NCBI GenBank assembly: GCA_037833965.1
Contig: AP031352.1
Span: 31,250,501-31,314,500, forward strand
Length of the DNA stretch: 64,000 bases
Origin: Marchantia polymorpha subsp. ruderalis
Lineage: Eukaryota > Streptophyta > Marchantiopsida > Marchantiales > Marchantiaceae
Reading direction: 5' to 3'
Positions 51,023 through 64,000 of the stretch are shown here, in pieces. The notes under the pieces are model-generated. The model ran no database searches. It was not told where the DNA came from and saw only the letters and a list, made by a program, of their open reading frames with translations. The translations under genes and the position numbers were made by a program. Numbering within the stretch: position 1 is the first letter of the stretch; each line of letters begins with the position of its first letter.

Positions 51023-54000
51023 CTAAGTTTCACTGGAAAGTTATGTTGGTTTATTTTTAATTGATACTATTTGGTTATTTTTATGTGAATATAGTTATTG
51101 AAATTAGAAATCTAACTACCTGATTTGAAATAAGTTTATTTATAGTCTATTTTAAAATAAAATGACAAATTTTTTTATAATAATCATATATATTCAAAAT
51201 TCAATTAATTACAAAAGTTTTGAAATGAATTAATATGATTTTAAATCATATATGAACTTGGAAAAAGATTTAATTGAATGATGAATGAATAATATTTCCA
51301 GAATTTATAACGTTAAAATTATGGTTTTTATAATTGAAGTTATAATTTGAGAATTAACTATCTTGTCTGATGTCTGTTGAATATTTGTATTACTATTCAT
51401 ACATTGAAACCATAATGACATATGTAAATATGTCATGATTGTATGGAAACATTCAAAATTATCGTTTCAAAAAATCTTATTGCTCTTTTTTCCAAAAGGT
51501 AAAAGAACCATACTACAACATCCTATGGACCAACAAACTTTCACGAGATTGATTATATATATAATCAGATTATTTATATGATTATACAAAATAAATTTTG
51601 TATCTTATATTAAAATGAGTTACATATGCAAACAATATATCTGTAAATGCATGAATATTTACTAATTCATGAATGCAATTTTGGACTGATTTGCAAATAT
51701 CTAGATCTACATAGAACACACGAACAATAATGTAATCTGTTGATAAATGTTAGTATAACTCTAGAAAAAGCTAAGCTTAAATGTTGATGTTAATGACCAA
51801 TCTCATGTACTTGTTTCACGATAAGATTTAGATTCAAGAGAGGATAACAATTCTTTTCAATTTATTTTTAGTTCAATCTCATAAATTAGAACTAAATTTA
51901 TATTAATTTCTATAGTTAATATTTTAAGATTATTTTTATATGATTAGACTTATCAATTTTTATTTAAATTTTTATTCAACCATTGATTGTTTCTCACGAT
52001 CATATTTTTGAAAATAATGGTAGCTTGTATGAATGTATATACTTCTTATTTTTTCACATTGTCTCAACTAGTCAAATTATCATTCAACTCTTTCAACAAT
52101 CATTTGATTATTATAGGTGTCGTGGATTAGGTTTTTTTTTATATTAGTCAATATTATTATAAATAATAATTTATAAGAATAATTTTCATTTTGAAACAAT
52201 TTAGCTTTGATTTTGATTTCAGAAAAAAAAATTTCAATAATAAATCATCTAAAATATGTCTTTGAACAATACATAATAAAGTATTCTTTCTTCCATCATG
52301 TTATTTGGTTTCAATTTGTTGAAATACCTATCAAAGTATTTTTATAACTCAAAATTGATAATTAAAACGCAATCTACATCATAAGTTAACTTAAAAAATT
52401 GGTTTGAGTTCAGTAACCAGTCAGCAATTGTACATGAGTTAATTCAGTTTTCAAAATCTACTTATAAGTATGTAGTATGTATTTAGGTATGATGTTTACT
52501 AGAATTCGAAATCATACAATTGAATTACTACTGTGATTTAGAAAATTGTAATTTTTTTGATATTTATAAATTTTCCCAAAATATTCATACAAAAAAAATT
52601 ATATGTAAAAGTTTTATTGAATATATATTATAAATGTAATATATTATAAATATTTTTCTATACATGTCTCATAAAATCATTTCCAGTTTTTAGAGAACTA
52701 CTTCTTTGCAATTGTAATAGCATTTACAATTGATATTTGAAATTTTACGATCTGTGAAAAGAAAACCTATTTTGCGTTGATATCAGCGGAAATATATTAA
52801 ATATGTTTCTAGTTTGCACAGTAGATTTTAGTAATTAATTATATGAGAGAACTTTTTTAATTTAAAATATATAAAATATGAGATATCAGTGAGTTTGGAT
52901 TTATTTATTTATTTATCACATTTTTGAAAATAAAATAAAAAATGATTATTATGATATATTTTTGGAGATTTTCTTATCAGATATTTGTAAGGATGAGTTC
53001 TTTCAAATATTGACAATTCACTTGTTTCAAAAAAAATAATTCTGTGATATATTATCCTGTGAACCGAAATTAAAAATATTAAAAATTAATTGTGATTTAA
53101 AATTTTTTGATTTTAGATTATTAGACTCAATAAATGTAACCTCAATTTTAGATATTTAATACCAAGTACCTCATTGAGACAGTTTCAGGTTCTCTCCGAT
53201 TAGTCCGAACAAAACTTTCTATTCGGCTAAGTGAATATGTACCGTAGCAAAGTGTGAATCTGAGTTTCGAAAATCAAGCCAAAGGTTTCACTAATTCGGT
53301 TCTCAAATTCAATTTGAACTATCAGAAATTGTTGAAAATTCGACGCTAATTGTCGTCTTTTACCATGGGGTGTTCACCTTCAAATGGACAGCTGGGAATG
53401 TAAGGTTCGTTGAGAAGGGAAATACGAGAAGTACTCTCAGGTAAAGATAGTGAATACGAGTACTTCTGAACGGATGGCATTGACATGTATTATTGGAGAA
53501 CAAAATTGAAATCTTTGAACCGACCTGAAGAAATCGCAAGGGGTTGAGAAGTACGTCTTTAAAAAAGTTACCCTATCCCAAAAGTTAAAAAATCATTCAC
53601 ATGAGAATCATACAACTGGAACGCAACATTTAAATGTCATGCTCATGACATGAACCACGTGCATGAAGACTATCAGATATTTTTGCCAAGAGAACTCGCC
53701 GTCAGCATGTAGAGTTTGCGCAATAGCTGCAAGAGATTCACGTGGATCATATTATTCCCTATTCCCCGGGAATAATATAAGTTTACTACAACGAAGGGTG
53801 CTTCCATCACCTGAGGACATGGAGAATACTCACCATGCTGGGTGAGCAAGGTTGTTATGAAACAAATTGTATCTCAAGAGTTGAGAGGTAGTCATCCTCC
53901 GTATTTGTCTGGTATTGGGCTACCTACAAGCAGAGATGCGTCCGTTTTTTATTTGAAGAAATACAGACACATTTACATCGTCTTTAAAAAAAATATGATT

Positions 54001-54417
54001 TGTATTTAAGACGTTTTAGAATGGCTAACTCTAATATGTACCTACAACTCAAATCTTGCGGGTTGAACTTCTCTTTCACAAAGTGGAGGAGATGCTTGAC
54101 ACCTTTTAGAATTTCTAGTGATACAAGTGTTTGCAGGGAGGATAAGGTTAATATAGAGTTGAGTTGACTTGGATGAAAATCTTAAGTGACTTCTGATTTT
54201 CTTGAGTTTAATACACTAAGACATTATACACGTTTTCGATCCTTTAACTAATGCTAGCGTTAAAAAAGATTCTGACGCTTCATATCGCCTCGACATGGTA
54301 CCAAAATGATTGTCTGATGTAAATTATGCATGGTGATGTAGATGAGTAATAGCAACACCTGCTTAGAAATTGCATTGCAACCAAGCAATATGAGTGAGCA
54401 AAAGAATAGAGAAGGGC
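46797..54417. other. Intergenic, no gene supported
   Basis: 47.2-48.7 kb is GC-richer. A - strand frame at 47837-47625 (MRPERAPMSQVRRELAEALI) lies about 350 bases downstream of a TATAAAAG on the same strand near 48180, and is the best candidate here, but it has no known domain. 48.9-53.2 kb is AT-rich and empty apart from a microsatellite. Confidence 0.45.
50995..51022. repeat. (TA)n microsatellite
   Basis: About 14 uninterrupted AT dinucleotides. Confidence 0.95.
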
Positions 54418-54537
54418 TAGTTATCCCTCATTTAGGGTTAATTAACCTTCACCCTAGTATATGGTCTCATTTGATTGGTCCTATAGTTGCTACTGTATCG
54501 ATCAATCAGAGAATTGTGTATATGAGAGTGATAACTA
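54418..54537. mobile_element. 120-bp MITE-like relative of the MULE element at 43835
   Basis: TAGTTATCCCTCATTTAGGG...CACCCTAGTATATGG...TTGGTCC resembles the left TIR of the 43835-44820 element, and it ends with the inverse GTGATAACTA. It is effectively two TIR ends joined. No target duplication was found, so the exact ends are uncertain. Confidence 0.65.
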
Positions 54538-55087
54538 ATTAGCCGTAAGTGAAAGATGACTAGACGCTCCCAAGAGTAGAAAGTGAAAGATGTATTTGTT
54601 CACAAGTTTCTGGATTCTATGCAACTACCCTAGTTAAACGTCTTAAACACGGTATTTAAAACATCTTAAACGTTTAAAATTCTTCAGTTTGATTTCGAAC
54701 TCAAACATACCTACAAGACCGCAGGTTATAACAACGTATGCATCCGACGGCTTCTAGAGGGTGCGCGCTCGACGGGTGAGTTCTTCGCAGTCGGATACGG
54801 TTGTCGTTAATCTAGCCAAAAGTACTACAAGGTCTTTGGTAGCCGTCAGGTACGCAATTACGACAGCACAGTCTTTCCACAGGTAGAGTACGATGTTTGA
54901 TCCGTGACCGCGACCACCGCCGTATACAGAAACTAACCGGTATAGACGGTTGCGGCATACTTTACAGTACTCCTCTTTGGTTCCAATTTTGAATGATCAG
55001 AGTTCTTTACGAAGAGTTCGGTGCTGCGGTTTAATACTGAGTTTTGGAACATTTCTTCCTTTATTATACGAAATTCTCGGCGGAGTA
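54538..55087. other. Short intergenic, no gene seen
   Basis: Rises in GC towards the tandem repeat; no coding-like frame. Confidence 0.5.
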
Positions 55088-55318
55088 CAACTTCATTATC
55101 TTGCGCAGTCAAGGTACCAAATTTCCCAATTGTTGTCACTAACACTAGAACGTGTCCTGCAGAACTTCATTATGTTGCACCGTCCAGTCAAGGTACCGAC
55201 TTTCCCAATTGTTGTCACTAACACTAGAACGTGTCCTGCAGAACTTCATTATGTTGCACCGTCCAGTCAAGGTACCGACTTTCCCAACTGTTGTAACTCA
55301 GACTAGAAAGTGTCCTGC
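55088..55318. repeat. Tandem repeat, 79-bp period, about 3 copies
   Basis: The anchor CAGTCAAGGTACC starts at 55106, 55185 and 55264, exactly 79 bases apart. The second and third units are nearly identical through GTGTCCTGCAGAACTTCATT. The outer copies are more diverged, so the middle duplication is the youngest. Since 79 is not a multiple of three, the overlapping open frames are a by-product of the repeat, not evidence of coding. Confidence 0.95.
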
Positions 55319-58300
55319 ACTGGATGTACGGCGAGTAAGTTCAAGACAACAGAAGCTTGAGTGAGGTGCTAAAAATGCTAATATTGGTGGGAAGATTGTC
55401 GAGGAAAAATGACCTTGAGGGAGTTGCGAGTAAAAATGACCTTGAGAGAGTTGATTAATGTCAAGGAAAACCAAGATGGACGAGATGAACTCCTCAATGA
55501 AACTCAGAAGCGGAAAAAGCAGTGAAAAGACGAGACAACGAGATTTTGTCAGCAATGTAAATGTTCGTCGCGCATCCTTGAAACTAACACTTAAGGGGCT
55601 TCTAAAGAAACTTGTACAGAGAGAAGACGTGGACAAAATATGTGACTATTTCCCCGAAAAATAACTAGCGAATGGGATTCTGGTATTGTACTAGTCAATA
55701 TGAATGCAGGTCCTACGGTTGTCTGACGTGCTGGTGTGACATCTGTTCTCAATCCACCGAATATTGCCCACTTAGTCTATTCACGGCAGATGCACCGATC
55801 CACACTAACGCAGACTCTCACACCCCTCAGAAAGAACGAAGATCTCTACAGTAACAAGTCGCTATGTGCGATCTATCCAAGAGAAAAAGGGGCAAGTCAC
55901 ACTTCTTAACTGACTCATCCAGGTACAGTCATGCGTCTCTTCCACTTTGTACTTTATCTCCTGTATCAATAGGATGCTGTCACACAACAGAATAAGATTT
56001 CATGTTCCTTCACACAAACTCATGACAAGAGATTCTCTAGTTGAAAGGACAGTAATTTCGAGCGAAAGGTCACGCATCCGGCACGGACAGTGTAGCTTTA
56101 CACATGTGCAAAGACTTACGTACTTTTTAGTAAGGAGACCAAAGATTTCTCCAAAAAGTGCATGGGTAATCTCATCTGTCTAGTTCATCCCTGAAGATCA
56201 GCTAGATACATTTCAGCTATGGGCCCGGCTCTCGAAAACTCCGCTAGTTATGTTAGTAGCTTATTACATAGTGATAGTAACAGGTTTTTCTTTTCCCTAA
56301 CATTCAATACTTTTACGGTATCGTATGTATGAGAAATACATACGGCACAATGGTATTCTACCGGATGATCTATAAACTCGAACAAGATTCACAGTAAAAG
56401 GGTCGAACGACGCACTCCTTCGTTATCAAGAACGAGTCCTCTAGAAATCAAACTAAAGTAGGAAATTTTCGAAAGCCTTTCACTTTTCAAGTATCTTCTG
56501 ATATTCCAACTCTACTGTGATCGTTAAGGAAACAAACCTCTATGAGTCAAAAAGCGGGAGTTACCAATGGAGGTAAAAAGCACTTCTTCGCCACACAGAG
56601 TCGACCTTTTCCGAGACAAACTAGCGCAGAGTTTCTTTGAAGGCACTTTATCTTTTTAGTATCCTGTTATTCTTCCAATTATAATCATCAGATAACCCAA
56701 TCCTCATTCGTAGGTAGCAATGTTACATCGACAAAGATATGGAGAATCTACGTGTGAATCGATGAACATACCTGACGAACTGGAAACTTGCACTATCCTG
56801 CACCAACCACAAATTTCCTCTAATTCATAAAAGAGATAACAGTCGGTGTGAGATGAAGTGCAACATTTTATTTCCTTCTTTCCTTCCATGAAAAGTTCAT
56901 CAGACGTTTCCACGCGTTGTACCTGCATAGACGTCAACATTTTGAAACAAAAATATTCTACGAGTTATAGTGATACATATGAGCTCACTTTTGTGAACTT
57001 CATATGCATCATCCTAAAACGCCTCTTTGTGCTTGTACAGTCTCTAACTGCAAAACCTCCGTGACATAAGGCAGTGACTTGCAAGTTCATGTACACGGCA
57101 TAATTAAGAAACTCGGCAAATGCCATAGTGTTCGTCCGAAGCTTTTGCATAAAACATCCGACGTATTGATCGCATGGCCCGAGTACATACGCAGTAATGC
57201 GCTTCCTATGCAATTTCTCAGTAGACAAGGCACGATTATTACTTTGGGTTCCAGGAATGTTACATGCGGTCGACCACTTCGCTGTTTATGACGACCAGAA
57301 AACCAAAAACTCAAAACTTCCAAAAAGCAGTTGGCATTGCTCCAGTCCTGTGACTTGTTTAAGAAGGCACTTGGTGAAATCATTACCTTAAATCGTAGGT
57401 TAAAACTCTTTGTGAGATGTGCTGAGAGCACCTGCTTTCAATCATGAAACCAACTTCGATCAGAATTTAGCACATTGAGGTGATGACTGAAGTAGTCGCC
57501 ATATCAATGACAATTGCTTTTCCTTTCATCAATGGAGAGAAATCGAAGGTCTCCATTACTTCTCATCTAACTCTTCGTACTCAATAACATTACTTCAAAA
57601 CGCGAAGTGGGGAAAAGAAGAAGATGTGCACGTCACAGCATATGATGAGATCGGCGCTGATAGAAATTTTTTTTGATTGTCTGGGTCTCCACAGCTTTGG
57701 TATATTGCCTCCTGGAAGCCCTTCACAACATTTCAAGACACTTGTTCGTTCAACAATTTATGCCACGTGTACGTTATTGTATGCGCATCCATATCCCAAA
57801 GATGAAACACGGAATTATTTTTCACACAATGGAGGCACCAAACTTCTTCCTACCATGCCAGAATAAGACACATCCATTCTCCACATCCTTGATACTTCCA
57901 CATGTGATGTAGTAGCGTTGAAAGAGGAGGCAAACGATTCCAAGATAGTGGTCAACCATATGTAGATGTTTACATATAGGAAGCATAAATCCCAGCTTAC
58001 TACTGCTCACGTGGTTTGCAACGCAAACTTACGTCATTACATGTAAGCATGTTGGAAAAACTTTCAAGCAGATCACTCCCTCCAGTAATAGTGGGATTAC
58101 TGCGGTCAGGAAGTATGGAAAGTACGAAGATACAAACATCACAGTTTCAAGAGGACGACTAACAAGCTCATCGCTTCCAACTCTCTTTTGGGAGGCATTA
58201 TTCAATTCTCAAAGTGGCAGACACCTATGAGTTGTAGGATCCACAGAAAGACATCAGAACACACTTTGGGCATTGCTTAATGAATGTTTGCCAGACTTAT

Positions 58301-61300
58301 GTCCACACATCTACTCCACACATCCACTAGTTTTCTCAGCAAAGAAAATAACACAACAAGTCAGATCTAGTCTATCTTGGCGAAGATGGTAGGCTAGCTT
58401 ATTGAGCTGGGAAGAAAATGATGTCCCGATATTTGAACTCGCTCTTCACTGCTTTCACAGAATAGTTCATCTTGAAAGAAACTGGCCTTAATAAACGCCA
58501 GGCATTATATTCCCCTCTGCCCTGCATAACTTTTACGCCTGGAGTAAGTCAAAACATCCTACAGAGCCTTTTGGGTTTATGGCAGCTGTCTGAGGTATAA
58601 AGTAAAACACAATAAAACTTTCAAGCGAAAAAGTTAAAATCTGACTCCACAAAGAACCATCTACCTTCTAATCAGCAGTGTTTCTGGTTCGATGCAATCT
58701 TGGCACTAAGACGTGGAGAAACAGGGAGAAACTCTGACAATGTGTTGCTCATTTTTCTTCGGTGTTATCGTGACCACAGACTGCAGCTTTTTCTTCAGAA
58801 ACCTGAAAATACGAAATATCAGCAATCGGCAGGGGAAAATATACATATCACTCTGTAAAATGAGTACTCAAAACCTGTAAATCTTCCAATGGTAATCATC
58901 AGAGTCGGTATCATCACTGGAATCAGTTGTGGATTACAAAAAAATAATGAGTCTTACTAACATATATGATGATTTCCAAGCGGTGGCAAATGAAACGGTC
59001 AGATTCGACGCATCACCCAAATTGAAAGATGAATCTTGGCAGTGAAGTCTAAAGAAGTGAATCGTCTGAATAAATATAAGTTCGACAACATGTAGCTCAA
59101 CTATGACTTTAAGAGTATGATTTGTTCGATGAGCGAATCTCCTCTAGTTTGGCCTCTACAACTAGTTATCATAAACGGACTTTCGTATACCAACGCGTTG
59201 TGCATATGAAGACTACTAGACTTACTACAACGTGCGAACTCAAAAGAAACTAACATGTAATGTTTCAAGTCTTGTAACTGGTTTTGTCTTCTTCTTCTTC
59301 TACTCCCCTATTGCTCTTTCTGCTTATTTGATCTTTATATTGCTGCCAGTGATGTCGATAGGCACATATAATTTGATTCATTTTGAATTGAGTATAGTGT
59401 CCCTTTTGATAACATTACCTGTAATCAAATCACCTAACAACCTGATCGTCTTCTGTGCAGCTGGAAGGAAACAAGTCTGAACTATGCTTCATAGGACTCA
59501 TGAAGCAGAGTTCAGACTCGTTTAAAATGTTAACAACATCAAATTCATCAATCGAAAAAGCTAGCCACCAGACAACTGGATGGTGGAAAAATCACAATGT
59601 TTATTTTAAACCCTAAACCTTGGATATCCTATTGCAGTGTGAAAATGATACTTCATATTACAAAGCGAGAAATAACAGGAAAACACAGCAAATTGTTTTC
59701 ATCATTAACACTGTGTCGTCGTTGGGATTCATAAATCTAAGTGGCCTTGAGCGCAGTATTTCAACCTTCCTGATGTGCAAATGTGACAACTAAAGTCCTT
59801 GACTACTAAAGTCCTGACGCTGAAGAATGACGGATATAGTTTGTGAAAGACCAGTCATATTCATCACTATCCGGCATAACAGTATCCGCCATACCCTTGA
59901 GAAACTTGTACGTACCAGACGATTCCGTCACTTCACCTCAGTCGACTGTCAAACAAGTTGTCAGACTGCGTGATTACACGGATATGATGGAGGCAGTACC
60001 ATAAAATGTGTTTTGATGTTTACTGCGATGGTGCTAGGTTCATTGTCTCTTTCAGAGATTTAGCGTAGACAGTCTACATCGTAGAAGAGGTTAACATATC
60101 AAGTTACTACAACTAAGAAAAACACATGAATAGAGGTATGCACAAGCCAGAAGGATGAAGCCATGTGCCTTCATCAATCAGTAGAATCAGATGGGTATAA
60201 GATGAGTTTCCAAGAGCAAGATTTAAATCTCTCCAATTGAGGAGGACAACAACATTAACTTTCCGTAACATTGGTGTCCCTCTCAATGACAAGCAGAGGA
60301 GCTTTGCTGACGCCACTTCCAGTTGAAGAAAATCTGCCCCTTAAGTCTACAGATAAATGTTGCAGATATTGTTAATTGACAGATATCAAATCTAAGTAAC
60401 AGGAGAGTGTGATGAACCTTATTCCAGAGACTAGATCTAATCCTCGAAGAAATTTCCCAGAAAACTATGTGAACCTGACCTGATTGGCGGGAATAGCGAT
60501 GAAAGACTATTTCTTCATCCGCCATGTAAAGTTTGAGAAATAACTTACCAGACACGAAAGGGAGGTATGAACAGGAATACCTTGCACATAGCTACTCACT
60601 AAAAAACTGACAGAGGGATGAATACTAAGAGTAAAGCATCAATCTTTGATCCTGGAGTATCTCACCATGTATTCCTGCCTGGTGTAATAAAGCTCTCGGA
60701 GTACTGAACCAGCAGAGTGGTAGCTTCTGTAAAGCAAGATGAAGTCCACAGTTAGATGCTTGTATAACGCAACAGAATCACCATAGGGGCTGCTTCTGAA
60801 GGAACAACGAAAGGGCATAAGGATTTGACGTATAATTACCGGAGAAACCTCATCTCCAACGAAACAAATCCTGCTAAGATTACAAAATCTATACCACCTG
60901 TGAGTCGATGATCCAAGCATCTAACTTAAGCAACTACACGGCGTTTCTCTCCATGCCCTGTTCATCTCGCAATGCAGTGTTTAGACTCTATTACATCAGA
61001 GATGTAAATTCACCAAAAATGCCCTCATTGATAGCCCAAACCTCCCCTCCACCGATCACCCGATCTCTGCATGATCAGCCCAGCCCTCGAACATCCCAGC
61101 TGCAATTCTTCGACCGCTTGCTTTCAATTCAGACACTCGTGGCATTTTTGTTAAGCCACTCGCTCAGATGAGACACTGCGAGAAGAGACGGTCAGCTCCT
61201 TGGTGATTCCGTTTGCTTTTTCTTGCCCACGTTATTACCACAATAAAACCTCAGGATAGATAAGTACTACAATTAGGTCCGAAAGAGATCTGAAGCCGTG

Positions 61301-63253
61301 AAGAGGTGTATCGTCGCAAATCCTTGTCATTTCGAGCTCACATACACTGCTGAAATTAAACTGATTCGGCGTCCAACCACTTACATCGTTAACCTTGTTC
61401 CTATGTTTCAAAACTCGCAACTGAAAAAATGCATCTCTGAGTGTTACTTGATTTCAGAAAAATATCAACTACGCATGAAACAAGTTCTTGCTACCTGCTA
61501 GAGGCCTGAGCCTCAAATGATTTCACGGATACTCGTAATTCTGCGGGAGTGCAGTTGTGCAGCTGCAACAAGCCATAACTCAAAGTGAAACAAAATCTCA
61601 AAGATGCTAATTATGTTCCTCTCATACTGAAATTAGATTTAGCTGATAATTTAGATTTTTGGCACGGTTATGAGAACATGCAATACTTTTATCTTACTAC
61701 TAGATAGAGATATCTCTAATTATTATGCAATTTTTCTTAATATAATAATGATATTTATTACTTACATCATGTTTCATTACGAGAGTATGTAAGATGTGAG
61801 GTTTTTTTTTAATTTCAATCTCATTTATCAATAAGTTCATTATGTATGTTATTTGATTGAAGTTTTTATTTTTTTTGAAAAAATTACTTGATGTTCCAAA
61901 GGAAATGCACTTGCTCTTATCCAACATAATTCATTTTACGGATATTACATCGGTAATCCATGTTACAATACAAGTTCTTTTAGCCTTATAGTTTGCAGCT
62001 ATAGTGTGGAGAAGTGACTCTCACATCATTACTTCGGCCAAAGTGTTACAATGAAAACACTTCCTCAACTTGAGAGAACACATGTCAAAACATACGAGTA
62101 GGTTGGCTCAATATGACAAACAAAATGAAGACTTTCATTGCGTGAAAATTGATTCAATTTGGAATATTTATTAGAGAGTTCAATCAAGCATGCCAAAAGG
62201 TCAGTGTATGATCTAGAACTCTCCTCATAAGCACCCAAACCTGTCACAACCAAGATCATGATTCTTTACCGTCCTAGTTGAATTGGGCTTTGTTCATGTT
62301 CAATTCAGTGAACTTGAGAGTAGTAGAAATGCTAATCAAGGCTTGTGTAGCCATGCCAGAATCTTTCAGCAACCCTAAATGAAGTATTGGAACCCAATAG
62401 CTTGAGTTACTTCATTGAATATACACACAAAGCTCTTATGTGTAAGGAATGACATGCCGATATAGCCTTTCTAAAGGTTAAGTTGCTTGCATAAAAGTAG
62501 CAATGGTGTTTGAAAATATTCATAATTGATTCACAAAGTAAGCTAACTTGAAGTGTAAACTTTTTACATCTATGGATATAACTTCTGTTAGAATCTTGTG
62601 CCGAGCGTGTTGTGATCATCAAACTCAAGACATTGATGTTTTTATATTGTTATCATAACATCACAAACAAGTTCAAGTTCCATATGCATGTGTATGTTAG
62701 AATGTTATTGTCAAATTTTGATTATGTCATTTTCAACTTTACTTACGGTGTTTCTTTCTAAGTAGTTGAATCAAAGTTTGTGTCTAAATGCAAGTAATAA
62801 TTAAGTCAATCTTGCCCGGAATCTTGAATTGAATTCTTAGATCTGTACGCCAAGCACATTAAAATATTCAAATATTCCGTATCAATTTGCTCAACAAAGT
62901 TTGTTGTCAATATTTTTGATAGCTTTTTATGATAAATATTTGAAATTTGTTACAATCTCTTATCTATTTCAATAATTAAATTTTTTACATATAAATCTTG
63001 TGAACTCAAGAGCAAATAACCAACAAAAAATCTCTTGTTACTCTACAAATTTGTCTTGTCATACAATCCACAAGAAATCTTTGTCTCTACCATTTCACAA
63101 ATTTGTGCATCTTGTCCATGTTCCAATCACCATAATATAGTCCAATATTATCACTGAAGTAGCCATTTGAATTTTTTTTCCTGCAAAACTTTCTTATTTG
63201 TATTCTAATTCACTATAGATTTTTGCTAAAATTGATCAATATAAGATGTTGGA
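55319..63253. other. Intergenic, no gene supported
   Basis: Moderate AT content with many short frames on both strands and no recognisable domain. A short duplication (AAAAATGACCTTGAG twice at about 55404-55446) and a hairpin (59469-59523) stand out. A - strand frame at 62259-62065 (GLGAYEESSRSYTDLLACLI) has a faint flavour of retroelement gag, but I cannot confirm it. Confidence 0.45.
59469..59523. repeat. Hairpin: 24-bp stem, 7-base loop
   Basis: AAACAAGTCTGAACTATGCTTCAT (59469-59492), loop AGGACTC, then the reverse complement (59500-59523) with two mismatches. Confidence 0.88.
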
Positions 63254-63594
63254 TGTAATCATCTTTAATTAGTTAGAACTAAAGTAGAGTTTACTCATAA
63301 TGTTTATATAGCTACTTTAGCGTGCACTAGTCATAGTTGTCACGTCAACAATCCGCGTGCTTGGTAGGTAGAGAGTAATTGTTAGTTGACAACGTCACGT
63401 CAGCAATCTATGTGCTTGTTAGGGTTATTCGTCGTGTCATTCATCCATTAAGAGTGAAATGGATGGTATTTTAACTCCTTGTATCTGTTGATAAGAGTTA
63501 TATAAGGAAGAGTAGAATCATTGTTGATATTTTTCATCTTCACAGTTTATGTTTTTATCTTCAAATGAACTTCTCTTTAAATCCTAGTGTTACA
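63254..63594 (+). repeat. 5' LTR (341 bp) of a third Ty3/gypsy copy
   Basis: It starts TGTAATCATC, ends CCTAGTGTTACA, and has TATATAA at 63499-63505. It aligns with the LTR at 4461-4868 but has one fewer copy of the U3 repeat. The two LTRs differ visibly along their length, so they belong to diverged copies of one family. Confidence 0.9.
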
Positions 63595-64000
63595 ATGGTA
63601 TCAGATCGAACTTACTTTTTTCTTGAGCATGAATTATACCTCATGAAATAGCAAATGAATGATGATAAAGTGCAATTTTTGAAAATATATAAAGGCTGGC
63701 AGAGGCCATTGATCCGCATGTAAAGAAAGTGGAAAGCAAAAACTTATGATTTTGCAAATGTGTTAGAACTTGACATGAATCCAATTGCGTATTGGTCAAT
63801 TCCAAACATATTTGATATTCATCTTTGTTGCATAGAAAAATCTTGTGATTTGTTGGAGTGCAGATTTTATGAAGAGAATGGTTGAGTTAGGAGTGCCACT
63901 AATTCTTCCAATAATTAGTCATAGAGAGACTTGAGATTGCCATATACATTCTAAACTGAATGTTTTATGTATTTGAATATGTATTTTGCAATACATATTC
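63254..64000 (+). mobile_element. Ty3/gypsy LTR element, 5' end (LTR, primer-binding site, leader), runs off the window
   Basis: The LTR is followed by TGGTATCAGATC (63596-63607, initiator Met-tRNA type primer-binding site). A leader similar to that of the - strand copy follows (GGCTGGCAGAGG near 63695; IPNIFDIHL and VPLILPI about 63790-63925). Gag and pol would lie beyond 64000. The visible leader has a few breaks and looks more decayed than the copy at the left. Confidence 0.88.

Noticed and set aside
54950-55364. Frames of 66-118 codons across the tandem repeat
   Set aside because: The 79-bp unit shifts frame at each copy and gives the same peptides in different phases, so this is an artefact of the repeat.
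62065-62259. - strand frame faintly like retroelement gag
   Set aside because: Too short, without a zinc knuckle or neighbouring pol; similarity is by impression only.

Overview
The window looks like nuclear DNA of a land plant, most likely a non-seed plant such as a moss. The grounds are one spliced host gene of a plant-specific cytochrome P450 family with nine GT-AG exons, LTR retroelements with a primer-binding site for plant initiator Met-tRNA, long AT-rich intergenic DNA, and very low gene density. The species is an inference; no single sequence here fixes it.

Layout. 1-2119 holds the pol part of a Ty3/gypsy LTR element on the + strand, entering from outside the window. 2131-4868 is a second copy of the same family on the - strand (5' LTR, primer-binding site, leader ORF region, gag, protease) that stops where the first copy begins, in a head-on junction with a 60-bp perfect inverted repeat. 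A third copy starts at 63254 and runs out of the right edge. About 6600-7560 is an old Ty1/copia reverse transcriptase/RNase H fossil in AT-rich DNA. 12.0-21.3 kb is a GC-richer island containing the only confident host gene: a complete CYP707A-type P450 (ABA 8'-hydroxylase family) on the - strand, coding from 18738 to 15506 and encoding 462 residues, with a TATA box at 19150-19157. A second promoter-like sequence (three 11-bp repeats, ACGTGGC, TATA) lies at 12159-12203 on the + strand, with no recognisable gene behind it.

Several smaller mobile elements can be bounded. A 748-bp hAT-like element (34489-35236) has a perfect 8-bp target duplication. A 986-bp Mutator-like element (43835-44820) has about 200-bp terminal inverted repeats and a 9-bp target duplication, and a 120-bp relative of it sits at 54418-54537. 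There are also several foldback or hairpin sequences, a 79-bp and a 75-bp tandem repeat, and TA/TC microsatellites.

Unresolved. A GC-richer block at about 28.9-30.7 kb, a 125-residue ORF at 46.4 kb and an 80-residue ORF with a signal-anchor-like N-terminus at 45.2 kb could be real but unrecognised genes. I could not match them to any family by eye. The rest, including most of 35-43, 47-54 and 56-63 kb, shows no gene that I can support.
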